Source: JBCCRH01 sp039208045 (lineage in GTDB: Bacteria; Bacteroidota; Bacteroidia; Chitinophagales; Saprospiraceae). From it: a stretch of 14,066 bases of DNA. Below, one piece after another: positions 1 to 6,339 of this stretch. The notes under the pieces were generated by a model, which worked only from the letters and a program-made list of their open reading frames with translations, was not told where the DNA came from and did not search any database. Location: the NCBI GenBank assembly GCA_039208045.1, contig JBCCRH010000120.1:1-14066 (forward strand). The letters run 5' to 3'. The translations under genes were made by a program, and so were the position numbers. The stretch's first letter is position 1. Every line of letters starts with the position of its first letter.

Positions 1-19
1 AAATGGCCTTCGCCTGGCC

Positions 20-173
20 GCAGCCCCGATAGAAGCGATATGAATAGCCCTACCCGCCTAATGACACCCCAGTAGCGGCGGCTGAGCGAAAACTTGGAGT
101 GAAGACGCCGCTACTGGCTGGTGGAATAGGCTGGTAGGGCTATGAATTTAGCGGATAGCGGGAAGGGCTGCCC
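20..173 (+). ncRNA. Long imperfect hairpin, Bacteroidota structured intergenic RNA candidate
   Basis: Three nested paired segments are visible. The inner stem is a perfect 12 bp (69-80 with 106-117). The middle stem is a perfect 11 bp (44-54 with 133-143), with GCCTA/TAGGC pairing (56-60 with 127-131) between them. The outer GCAGCCC/GGGCTGC closes at 20-26 and 165-171. Between the outer and middle stems lie the unpaired, conserved-looking blocks CGATAGAAGCGATAT and TAGCGGATAGCGGGA. From memory these blocks recur in intergenic regions of many Bacteroidota and resemble the Flavo-1 RNA motif, but the family name was not checked. The element ends 3 bp before the stop codon of the convergent hydrolase, so it probably trails a plus-strand gene lying left of the window. 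It could equally act as a bidirectional terminator or transcript stabiliser. There is no T-tract after it. Confidence 0.55.
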
Positions 174-176
174 AAC

Positions 177-1655
177 TTACTTTGTCTTAAACACAGGAGT
201 TCCTACCGCTTCAAAACATTCAGGATGAGGCTGTACATCTGGTTGGTTAAAAAAATCATTGGCGGCTTGCATGGCGCAGGGGTTCCCCCAATTGGTAGTC
301 GGCGTATGTTTCCAGCCCTTGAAGAGCAGGTGGAAGCTGTTGGGGAAGTTTTTTTGCATCTGCACTGCCAAATGAGGGGGTGTTTCGTTATCATATTCTC
401 CACTGATAAATAACACGGGGATGTCACTTTGTACCGGCTCGTTCTCTATAGCTGCAGCTGGCGCTACCTTCCAGGCATTGCATACTGCCTCGCTAAACAC
501 GGCAGGTGCTTGTCCTCGAATGGCTGGATAGCGCTGGGTTTCAGCTACCACTTTTGCTTGCGATACAAATGGAAATTCTTCGGCACACCAAACGGATAAG
601 CGCATTCCTTTTCCATTGCCCTTACCCGGCGCATTGAATACTTCTGCCAACATTTCTTTTACCGAACTTAAATCGTTCTCCAGGATTTTGTGCATTTCCA
701 AGGGTATATTTGGCACGCCACCTGTCCCGAAGGCCGTAAATACACGTATTAAGTCTTTCCCTTTTAGGTAAAAGGTTTGGGGCGTTCCGGTGGTGGGATG
801 ATCTATGGTGAGCTCTAGTGGCTGTGCTGTTTTGGCTGCCAAATAGTTGAAAAAACGCTCCTTTAGATTGGGGAAAGCGCTATTGCAGTCTTCACTTGCG
901 GCACAATCATCCAGCAGTTTCTCCACTGCTGCTAATAAATTCGCGTTGCTCACTTCATCATAATTCCATTCTAGCGGCAACGGCGAATCCATTACGACAC
1001 TTCTTATCCCTTTCGGGTAATCCCGCATTAGTACCTGCGCTATTTTCGTGCTGTAGGAAATGGTCAGTAGGTTGTATTGGTCGATGCCCAATACCTTGCG
1101 TAAATCTGCGATGTCAGCTGCGATTGCATTGGTGTGGTAGGCGTTTAAATCGATCCCTTGTGCTTCTAAGCGCGCTCGGCATTGTGTGGCTGCTTGCGCA
1201 AATAGGCTATCTGACTGCGTCTCGTCAAAGGCTGGCAAATTGGAATAATAGACGGCTTCGGCCCACTCTGGGCAGGCCAAGTGGGGTTGCGCATACTGCG
1301 TGCCGCGCTGTTCGAAGAGGATCAAGTCTCGATCATCTAAATATTGGTAATATTTCATGTACTGGGCGGCGCGCATGGAAGTGTAGCCGGGCCCTCCAAC
1401 GGTGTAGATGATGGGGTCTGGCTTGGGGTTTTTACTTCTACTTTTGAAAATATAGATGGGCAGTTTGATGGTATTGGAAGTAGGCTTGGCTCTATTTTCT
1501 AGCACTTCTAAGTAGCCAAAGGTGTAGGCTTGCCCTTCTGGCACTTTGTGGGTGGGCTGATCCGAGATGGTGAAGCTTGGGGTGAAAATTGGGGCTTTTT
1601 GGGGGTATGCGAAATAGGCAAGTGGGAGGAACGCTAGAAGTGCTATTAGTTTCAT
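177..1655 (-). CDS. Secreted S33-family alpha/beta hydrolase (prolyl aminopeptidase/TAP-like)
   Basis: A 492-residue protein that probably hydrolyses peptides or esters outside the cytoplasm. Residues 1-18 are a signal peptide (MKLIALLAFLPLAYFAYP). GGPG at 87-90 is the oxyanion-hole motif typical of S33 peptidases. The nucleophile elbow reads TISYST, giving Ser200. Asp422 in SGEYDNETPP and His450 in GWKHTP complete the triad. The C-terminal part matches the TAP-like layout, and several Cys residues suggest disulfides. The reading frame stays open for 99 codons upstream, but that extension encodes intergenic palindromic repeats (RAVRICNPN-like peptides). A perfect -7 box lies just 15 bp before this ATG, so 1655 is the chosen start. 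The odd feature is the elbow: both glycines of the usual G-x-S-x-G are replaced (Thr198, Ser202), so activity and substrate are uncertain. The family call is firm; the substrate is unknown. Confidence 0.85.
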   Translation of the reverse strand: MKLIALLAFLPLAYFAYPQKAPIFTPSFTISDQPTHKVPEGQAYTFGYLEVLENRAKPTSNTIKLPIYIFKSRSKNPKPDPIIYTVGGPGYTSMRAAQYMKYYQYLDDRDLILFEQRGTQYAQPHLACPEWAEAVYYSNLPAFDETQSDSLFAQAATQCRARLEAQGIDLNAYHTNAIAADIADLRKVLGIDQYNLLTISYSTKIAQVLMRDYPKGIRSVVMDSPLPLEWNYDEVSNANLLAAVEKLLDDCAASEDCNSAFPNLKERFFNYLAAKTAQPLELTIDHPTTGTPQTFYLKGKDLIRVFTAFGTGGVPNIPLEMHKILENDLSSVKEMLAEVFNAPGKGNGKGMRLSVWCAEEFPFVSQAKVVAETQRYPAIRGQAPAVFSEAVCNAWKVAPAAAIENEPVQSDIPVLFISGEYDNETPPHLAVQMQKNFPNSFHLLFKGWKHTPTTNWGNPCAMQAANDFFNQPDVQPHPECFEAVGTPVFKTK

Positions 1656-1669
1656 ATTATTTGCTTTTA

Positions 1670-1677
1670 CAAATATA
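1670..1677 (-). promoter_or_regulatory. -7 promoter box of the hydrolase gene
   Basis: The minus strand reads TATATTTG, an exact match to the Bacteroidota -7 consensus TAnnTTTG. It ends 14 bp before the hydrolase ATG at 1655. No good -33 TTTG is visible upstream. The position implies a very short leader and rules out translation from the longer open frame. Confidence 0.55.
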
Positions 1678-1720
1678 CGAGCGTTATGTGTGCACGGATT
1701 TTGCCAGGCTGCATACCCGC

Positions 1721-1808
1721 AATTCGGATTGCAAATCCGAACGGCACGGCGAAAAGCTGCCCAACCCCGCAGCCCTACACTCGAATTGCAAATCCGAACG
1801 GCACAGCC
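1721..1808. repeat. Two direct copies of a palindrome-cored intergenic repeat
   Basis: The 20-mer ATTGCAAATCCGAACGGCAC occurs at 1728-1747 and again at 1785-1804, 57 bp apart. The first copy is preceded by CGG, which makes the palindrome CGGATTGCAAATCCG. The same core recurs twice at 2669-2750 in this window, so it behaves like a dispersed REP-type intergenic family. The rest of 1656-1891 holds no gene, only the hydrolase promoter and the neighbouring terminator. Confidence 0.6.
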
Positions 1809-1844
1809 AAAAAAAGTGCTGACGAATCGCAACTCGCCAGCACT
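1809..1844 (-). terminator. Rho-independent terminator of the first mini membrane gene
   Basis: On the minus strand an 11-bp stem with a single mismatch (1834-1844 with 1815-1825) and an 8-nt loop is followed by seven T residues (1815-1809). It lies 47 bp past the stop codon of the 1892-2113 gene, in the correct orientation. It supports that small gene being transcribed and its transcript ending before the hydrolase gene. Confidence 0.8.
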
Positions 1845-1891
1845 CCACATTTTCAGGCCATAGGTAGGTTTTCTAATAGTATGCTCATTCA

Positions 1892-2113
1892 CTAAAACCA
1901 ATTTAAGACGATCTTCCCGATCAAGTAGATCATAGGGAATACGGTTACGCATGCGATGGTCACTAATGCTTGAGAGGTGGAAATATCAATTTTTTCTGAT
2001 GGAGTGGCTTCCAAACCAGTTGCACCCACTGCCTTTTTCCTATTATTTTCTCTTTGTTCAGCTGGAGTGGTAGTGCCTGGGTAGTAGATGAATTCTGATG
2101 GGTGCATATACAT
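1892..2113 (-). CDS. Mini single-pass membrane protein A (paralogue of the 2252-2482 product)
   Basis: A 73-residue protein with no family I recognise. Residues 1-48 are polar, with a charged stretch around 20-28 (QRENNRKKA). Residues 49-72 form one hydrophobic segment ending at the C-terminus, so it should sit in the membrane as a tail-anchored protein. The end, YLIGKIVLNWF, aligns with YIIGQLLFNYW of the neighbour encoded at 2252-2482; the two are diverged paralogues. Its own promoter (2168-2232) and its own intrinsic terminator (1809-1844) argue that it is a real gene. A second in-frame ATG at 2107 would remove only two residues. Function is unknown; a signalling peptide, a regulatory subunit of a membrane complex and a toxin-like peptide are all possible and none is shown. 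Confidence 0.7.
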   Translation of the reverse strand: MYMHPSEFIYYPGTTTPAEQRENNRKKAVGATGLEATPSEKIDISTSQALVTIACVTVFPMIYLIGKIVLNWF

Positions 2114-2167
2114 GATAATGAGTTTTTTTGAGTTAAGAATATGTTTTCTTTTCGTTTATGTTCAATA

Positions 2168-2232
2168 CAAAGATGGAGGTATTTTCAGGGTCGATTTCGG
2201 ACTATTGTGCCTAAAGGGTGGAATATTGTTCC
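2168..2232 (-). promoter_or_regulatory. Promoter and upstream box of mini membrane gene A
   Basis: The minus strand has CATCTTTG at 2175-2168, one base off TAnnTTTG. Exactly 25 bp further upstream is a 32-bp box (2201-2232) matching 27 of 32 positions of the box at 2558-2589 before the paralogous gene. On the plus strand the box holds ATTGTG at 2204 and ATTGTT at 2225, spaced 21 bp (two helical turns), with AAAGGGTGGA between them. This looks like a dimer-type activator site placed just upstream of the -33 region. Confidence 0.6.
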
Positions 2233-2251
2233 AATTTGGATAGTCGCTTCA

Positions 2252-2482
2252 TTAGTTCATAAAAGCGGCGACACCCTCTTCGAGGCTACCCACTATTTGT
2301 GGAATACTCAACGCATCTGAAGCAGGCCAGTAGTTGAATAAAAGTTGCCCAATGATGTACACAGAAAAGAAGAATATAGCAAGCGCTAAGGTGATCCATA
2401 CCTGATTAGTCTGGGCGTTGGTGTCGCTTGAAGTGCTTGTTTCAGGGGGTAGTTGAGCGTACTTGGTGGTTGCTGCTTGCAT
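2252..2482 (-). CDS. Mini single-pass membrane protein B (paralogue of the 1892-2113 product)
   Basis: A 76-residue protein that I do not recognise. The N-terminal 27 residues are polar and Thr/Ser/Gln-rich. Residues 28-50 are a single membrane segment ending YIIGQLLFNYW, similar to the neighbour's YLIGKIVLNWF. Unlike that neighbour it carries a 26-residue tail after the membrane segment, ending SLEEGVAAFMN. Its promoter contains a perfect TAnnTTTG box and the shared 32-bp upstream box. The stop codon lies 138 bp upstream of the start of gene A on the same strand, with no hairpin terminator between them, so some read-through into A is possible. The duplicated gene plus duplicated promoter indicates an ancestral tandem duplication of the whole transcription unit. 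Confidence 0.7.
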   Translation of the reverse strand: MQAATTKYAQLPPETSTSSDTNAQTNQVWITLALAIFFFSVYIIGQLLFNYWPASDALSIPQIVGSLEEGVAAFMN

Positions 2483-2524
2483 GATCGTAGATTTTAGATG
2501 ATGTATTGTTTTTCTTTGTTATTA

Positions 2525-2589
2525 CAAAGGTAGGCGCTCTTAGGTGGGGCTATTTCTACTATTGTTGCCAAAGGGTGGAGCATTGTTCC
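2525..2589 (-). promoter_or_regulatory. Promoter and upstream box of mini membrane gene B
   Basis: The minus strand carries TACCTTTG (2532-2525), a perfect TAnnTTTG. Exactly 25 bp upstream begins the 32-bp box 2558-2589, the same spacing as for gene A. ATTGTT occurs at 2561 and 2582 on the plus strand, again 21 bp apart. The predicted leader is about 36 nt. Confidence 0.65.
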
Positions 2590-2604
2590 AAAGCAACTTT
2601 TTTC

Positions 2605-2783
2605 TGTAATTTGAGGTTTAACTGCTATCATTTCTTATCGTCATGTAGTGAAAAGTTTAAACAATCGCGCGGATTGCAAATCCGCTAAGCACGGGCTAAG
2701 CAATTTTCATACAAGAGCAAGGCCCGTGCCCAGCGGATTTGTAATCCGCGATGTATCTTAGGTTTAACTACCATCACTGCTTA
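2605..2783. repeat. Duplicated leader flanking an inverted-repeat element
   Basis: The segment starting AGGTTTAACT at 2614-2637 matches that at 2760-2783 at 20 of 24 positions. The similarity extends a few bases left (TGTAATTTG against TGTATCTT). Between the two copies lies the inverted-repeat element 2664-2752. The second copy ends 11 bp before the ATG of the oxidoreductase gene, so the pair may represent an old and a current version of its leader. Confidence 0.5.
2664..2752. repeat. Inverted-repeat element with GGATT-AATCC palindromic arms
   Basis: The left arm (about 2664-2696) is GCGGATTGCAAATCCGC followed by TAAGCACGGGC. The right arm (about 2721-2752) is GGCCCGTGC followed by CCAGCGGATTTGTAATCCGC. 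They are reverse complements with a few mismatches and a spacer of about 24 bp. Each arm contains its own small palindrome, so the element could fold as a cruciform or a cloverleaf. The core is the same as that of the repeats at 1721-1808. It resembles a REP/MITE-type intergenic element and has no coding capacity. The 2483-2794 gap otherwise holds only promoters and the leader duplication. Confidence 0.65.
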
Positions 2784-2794
2784 CAGCAAAAAAT

Positions 2795-3394
2795 ATGAAC
2801 AAAGTATTAATTCTCTTTGCACACCCCCGATTCGAACAATCAAGAGCCAACCAAGCACTTCTTGAAAAGGTCAAGCAAAATCCAAAGATTACGTTTCATG
2901 ATTTGTATGAGGCGTATCCTGATTTTCATATCGATGTGCCTTACGAAAAAAGTCTATTAGAAGCACATGATGTGATCGTTTGGCACCATCCCTTTTATTG
3001 GTATAGCTGCCCGCCACTGATGAAGCAATGGATTGATATGGTGCTAGAATATGGCTGGGCTTATGGCCCTGGCGGAGAAGCTTTGCAACACAAGAAGTGC
3101 CTACAGGTGATTACCACGGGTGGTTCTAGGAAGGTGTATTGCTCGCAAGGACGTAATAACTATACGATCAATGAATTTTTGCGACCTTTTGAGCAAACAG
3201 CGAGGCTGTGTCAGATGGAGTATTTACCGCCTTTTGCCGTCATGGGAACCAATAAGTTATCTGCCACCGAGCTAGATGACTATGCTGCGCAATACGAACA
3301 GATCGTAGAAAACTTAATAGTGGATGAGCCGCTAGAAGAAATAAAAGGCTGCGTATTTGAGGAGGACATCATTAAACTCGAAAATCTGAACTAA
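2795..3394 (+). CDS. kefG: KefF/KefG-like NAD(P)H:quinone oxidoreductase, Kef antiporter ancillary subunit
   Basis: A 199-residue flavodoxin-fold protein that should bind FMN, reduce quinones or electrophiles, and activate the Kef K+/H+ antiporter encoded next. Family signatures in order are LILFAHP (5-11), HDLYEAYPDFHIDVP in the region of residues 35-50, WHHPFYWYSCPPLMKQWID, GWAYGPGGEAL, TTGG and LRPFEQTARLCQMEYLPPF. The last block and YSCPP look closer to KefG than to KefF of E. coli, but both are similar. Length is normal for the family. The stop codon is 2 bp before the antiporter ATG, so the two are co-transcribed and probably translationally coupled. No Shine-Dalgarno is visible before ATG 2795; the preceding bases are A-rich, which is usual in this phylum. 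Family assignment is firm; the F-versus-G choice is a guess. Confidence 0.9.
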   Translation: MNKVLILFAHPRFEQSRANQALLEKVKQNPKITFHDLYEAYPDFHIDVPYEKSLLEAHDVIVWHHPFYWYSCPPLMKQWIDMVLEYGWAYGPGGEALQHKKCLQVITTGGSRKVYCSQGRNNYTINEFLRPFEQTARLCQMEYLPPFAVMGTNKLSATELDDYAAQYEQIVENLIVDEPLEEIKGCVFEEDIIKLENLN

Positions 3395-3396
3395 GC

Positions 3397-5277
3397 ATGA
3401 GCGGTAGTATTCTTTTTGAGGCAATAATTTTCTTATTAGGGGCTGTTGTCTGCGTACCTATTGCCAAGCGATTTGGCATGAGTGCGGTATTGGGCTACCT
3501 ACTAGCAGGTATCGTAATTGGCCCTTATGTACTGGGCTTTGTGGGAGAAGAGGGAGAGGATATTCTGCATTTTGCAGAGTTTGGGGTAGTGATGATGCTC
3601 TTTCTAATTGGGTTAGAAATAGAGCCTAAGAACTTCTGGAATATGCGGAAGACCATTCTGGGGATGGGAGGTGGGCAAGTAGCGGGTACCATGCTATTGT
3701 CTTTCTTGCTCTTCTTGTTAATTGGTTTTGATTGGAAAGTAGCACTGACGGTAAGTATGGCTGTCGCGCTTTCGTCCACAGCAATTGCCTTACAGACTAT
3801 TAAAGAAAAAGGCCTTATGGATACGGCCTACGGCGCTTCTTCCTTTTCGATTTTGCTTTTCCAGGATATTATCGTTATTGCGATGCTGGCGGTACTCCCG
3901 CTACTCTCAGGCATAGAAGGCGTACCCGCTACGGACGACCATCACCATGGGGATGCTCCTTTTGCCTTGGAGACCTTACCGCTTTGGGTACAAACGCTTG
4001 CCATATTTTCTTCTGTTGCTGTAGTAGTGGCTGCAGGGCGTTACCTCATTGTTCCTATGCTTCGATTAGTGGCGAACACCAAGACCAGAGAACTATTAAC
4101 GGCATCTGCGCTATTGATTGTACTTTCTGTTGCTTTCCTAATGGAAATGGTGGGATTGAGTCCTGCTCTGGGCGCTTTCTTAGGGGGCGTAGTACTGGCA
4201 AATAGTGAGTTTAAGCACGAGCTAGAAAGCACCCTCGAACCTTTTAAAGATTTACTACTTGGATTATTTTTCATGGCAGTGGGCGCTTCGATCAACTTCA
4301 TTGTGATCAGTGAAAACCCTGCAATGGTGGCAGGTTTGTTAGTAGCTGTTATTGTTTTAAAAGCGGTCGTATTGTTTGCCGTAGGTGCTATTTTCAAGCT
4401 ACAGCTTGATAACCGGCTGCTTCTTGCCGTTGGCTTATCGCAAATTGGAGAATTCGCCTTTGTTCTCCTTTCTTTTGCCTATCAGCTTCATATTTTAGAT
4501 CGTGCGACCATGGATATGCTTTCGGTAGTCACTGCACTCACTATGACCTTGACACCTATTTTGGCAATTGCCAATGAGCGACTACTCCTACCTAAGGTGG
4601 GAACAAAAGAATCCGAAAAACCACCGATGGATGTAGTAGAAAAAGCCCATAAAGTAATTATTGCTGGTGTAGGCCACTTTGGCAGTACGATTGGAAGGTT
4701 CCTGCGAGCACATGGCGTAGAAGCTACCATTTTAGACTACGACCCCAATCGCGTAGACCTGCTACGCCGCATGGGCTTTGAAGTATTCTATGGCGATGCC
4801 ACTCGTATCGACCTTTTGGAATCGGCGGGAATTGCAGAAGCGGATATTTTTATCATAGCCATCGATCATCCAGAAACCAATATCGAATTGGTCGAGATTA
4901 TGAAGAAAAAATACCCCCACGTCAAGCTGATGGTACGAGCTAGAAATCGCTATGATGCGTACCAGATGCTCAACTTGGGAGTAGATAATATTTACCGCGA
5001 ATCTCTCGATACTTCTGTCAAGCTCGCCAGTGATGCGCTGCACCAAATGGGCTTTAGAAAGTATACGATCCTTCGCCAGGCGCAGCAGTTTATTGCTTAT
5101 GATGAAGAAAGTATGCGCCGCTTAGCGAGTCAACCTGAGGTAGACAGCGACTACGTTTTCAAAGTTCGGCAAGAAATAGCCCTGCAAGAAAAGCTATTAG
5201 AAGAAAATCGAAAACGAGGCATTATCAAGGATGATAACCACTGGGATAGCGAGCAGATGCGGATACTTGCGGATTAG
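3397..5277 (+). CDS. kefC: KefB/KefC-type glutathione-regulated K+/H+ antiporter (CPA2)
   Basis: A 626-residue inner-membrane antiporter that exports K+ and acidifies the cytoplasm during electrophile stress. Residues 1-395 are the multi-pass CPA2 transport domain with ALSSTAIALQ (124-133), FQD (155-157, Asp157 as the likely ion-binding acid) and the regulatory loop HELESTLEPFKDLLLG (274-289), which closely follows the E. coli KefC loop. Residues about 418-540 are an RCK/TrkA-N domain with the nucleotide motif GVGHFG (424-429), the acidic strand end DYDP and FYGDATRIDLLESAG. The C-terminal 60 residues are charged and helical. A DDHHHGD segment at 180-186 sits in the loop between two membrane segments. 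The pairing with an upstream KefG-like gene 2 bp away matches known kef operons. Whether it is B or C cannot be settled from the sequence alone. Confidence 0.93.
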   Translation: MSGSILFEAIIFLLGAVVCVPIAKRFGMSAVLGYLLAGIVIGPYVLGFVGEEGEDILHFAEFGVVMMLFLIGLEIEPKNFWNMRKTILGMGGGQVAGTMLLSFLLFLLIGFDWKVALTVSMAVALSSTAIALQTIKEKGLMDTAYGASSFSILLFQDIIVIAMLAVLPLLSGIEGVPATDDHHHGDAPFALETLPLWVQTLAIFSSVAVVVAAGRYLIVPMLRLVANTKTRELLTASALLIVLSVAFLMEMVGLSPALGAFLGGVVLANSEFKHELESTLEPFKDLLLGLFFMAVGASINFIVISENPAMVAGLLVAVIVLKAVVLFAVGAIFKLQLDNRLLLAVGLSQIGEFAFVLLSFAYQLHILDRATMDMLSVVTALTMTLTPILAIANERLLLPKVGTKESEKPPMDVVEKAHKVIIAGVGHFGSTIGRFLRAHGVEATILDYDPNRVDLLRRMGFEVFYGDATRIDLLESAGIAEADIFIIAIDHPETNIELVEIMKKKYPHVKLMVRARNRYDAYQMLNLGVDNIYRESLDTSVKLASDALHQMGFRKYTILRQAQQFIAYDEESMRRLASQPEVDSDYVFKVRQEIALQEKLLEENRKRGIIKDDNHWDSEQMRILAD

Positions 5278-5288
5278 CATTGTTCCAT

Positions 5289-5477
5289 CTACTCCTCTTC
5301 CTCCGAAATAGTATACCCTCGAAACTTGCGCAGCAAGGCCCGCTCATAGTGCCGATTGCGCTGCACCGCCTTCTTTTTATTTGCCCGTTTGTCCTTCCGC
5401 TTATCTTTTACGATCTGCTCTAGGTCATCTGCACGTTGTATCTTCTTGAAGTCGCCAATTTGTGTCCGCTTTGCCAT
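5289..5477 (-). CDS. Small highly basic hypothetical protein
   Basis: A 62-residue protein of unknown function that fills the space between the antiporter stop (11 bp away, convergent) and the TspO-like gene (divergent, 85 bp between starts). It is strongly charged, with KDKRKDKRANKKKAVQRNR in the centre and an acidic SEEEE end. It lacks Cys and membrane segments and is probably helical. Such composition fits a nucleic-acid- or ribosome-associated small protein, but that is only composition. The frame does not overlap another gene, and both gene ends leave sensible spacings, which is the main support for it being real. The stop is TAG. Confidence 0.6.
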   Translation of the reverse strand: MAKRTQIGDFKKIQRADDLEQIVKDKRKDKRANKKKAVQRNRHYERALLRKFRGYTISEEEE

Positions 5478-5519
5478 GAGTTGCCTTTTTAGTTCTTACT
5501 CAAACAAGAAGTGCTACGG

Positions 5520-5548
5520 TTTGTTAGGAACTCTAATTCACAGCTTTG
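5520..5548 (+). promoter_or_regulatory. Weak candidate promoter of the TspO-like gene
   Basis: TTTG at 5520-5523 and CAGCTTTG at 5541-5548 (one mismatch to TAnnTTTG) are 17 bp apart, slightly shorter than the usual 19-21. Transcription would begin just before ATG 5563. Confidence 0.25.
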
Positions 5549-5562
5549 TAAAACCGCCTAAT

Positions 5563-6339
5563 ATGAAGAAACTATACGCCCTGCTTAATTTCTCCTCTAT
5601 TGCCGCTGTTATCTATTGGAATTACTACATCAATACTCGTGGGATAAATGGCAATACGGTGGGTTCACTGAGTGACGAATATGCCAACCTATTCACCCCA
5701 GCAGGCTATGCATTTGCTATTTGGGGCATTATTTTCTTGGCACTCCTCGCCCTCGGTATTTTCCAGTTATGGGTGGCTTTCGCCAATAAGGCTGATACCA
5801 CAATCCTGCAAATGGGGCCGTGGCTGCTCATTGCTAATATTGGCAACTGCTTGTGGCTTTGGTTTTGGCTTCAGATGCAAACAGCCATATCCGTATTTAT
5901 CATGCTCCTTATTCTCGTATCGCTCCTTCAAGTAGTCTTTCGCCTTCAAATGCAAATTACCACTCGCTCGCGGAGCGTCTACCTATTCACCTGGTTGCCC
6001 ATCTCCTTGTACGTAGGCTGGATTAGCGTAGCCACCATCGCTAATATTGCTGCCTACCTAGCAAAGATCGGCTGGTCGGGTGGCTGGTCGGAAACAGGCT
6101 GGGCCGCGCTGATGATTATCGTTGCCCTAGCAGTCAACCTATTTGTGCTCTTTAATAGGAATATGAACGTATTTGCTGGTGTAGGCATCTGGGCACTACT
6201 GGCCATAGCGGTGCGGCACTGGGAGCAGAATGCTATCTTGCAGTGGATCGCCCTCGCCTCGGCGGTGCTATTGGCCATAGCAATTGTTTATAATATAATC
6301 GCTCGAAGGCGCTACACTATTTCAGCTCGTTATAGATGA
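5563..6339 (+). CDS. TspO/MBR-related tryptophan-rich membrane protein
   Basis: A 258-residue integral membrane protein. The segment NLFTPAGYAFAIWGIIF (42-58) is the first-loop signature of TspO-related proteins. Trp is abundant, for example CLWLWFW at 96-102. I see about seven to eight hydrophobic segments (near 5-22, 47-72, 83-104, 108-126, 138-160, 180-197, 202-217, 228-247). A basic C-terminus ends the protein. Canonical TspO has about 160 residues and five helices, so this is the longer relative common in Bacteroidota; porphyrin binding as in TspO should not be assumed. The open frame extends 69 codons upstream over the minus-strand basic-protein gene. ATG 5563, followed by MKKLYALL, is the natural start because it opens directly onto the first membrane helix. 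Confidence 0.8.
   Translation: MKKLYALLNFSSIAAVIYWNYYINTRGINGNTVGSLSDEYANLFTPAGYAFAIWGIIFLALLALGIFQLWVAFANKADTTILQMGPWLLIANIGNCLWLWFWLQMQTAISVFIMLLILVSLLQVVFRLQMQITTRSRSVYLFTWLPISLYVGWISVATIANIAAYLAKIGWSGGWSETGWAALMIIVALAVNLFVLFNRNMNVFAGVGIWALLAIAVRHWEQNAILQWIALASAVLLAIAIVYNIIARRRYTISARYR

Noticed and set aside
1728..1804. CRISPR array
   Set aside because: Only two adjacent direct copies with one spacer-like gap; the core is palindromic and dispersed elsewhere.
1656..1952. N-terminal extension of the hydrolase frame by 99 codons
   Set aside because: It translates palindromic intergenic repeats and overlaps the terminator and end of the neighbouring mini gene. A signal peptide and a -7 box fit the ATG at 1655.
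5276..5287. AGCATTGTTCCA, identical to 12 bases of the box before mini gene B
   Set aside because: It lacks the second half-site, the AAAGGGTGGA centre and a -7 box, and overlaps the antiporter stop. Probably chance.
5356..5562. Upstream extension of the TspO-like frame
   Set aside because: It overlaps the minus-strand basic-protein gene and lacks a matching domain. ATG 5563 opens directly onto the first membrane helix.
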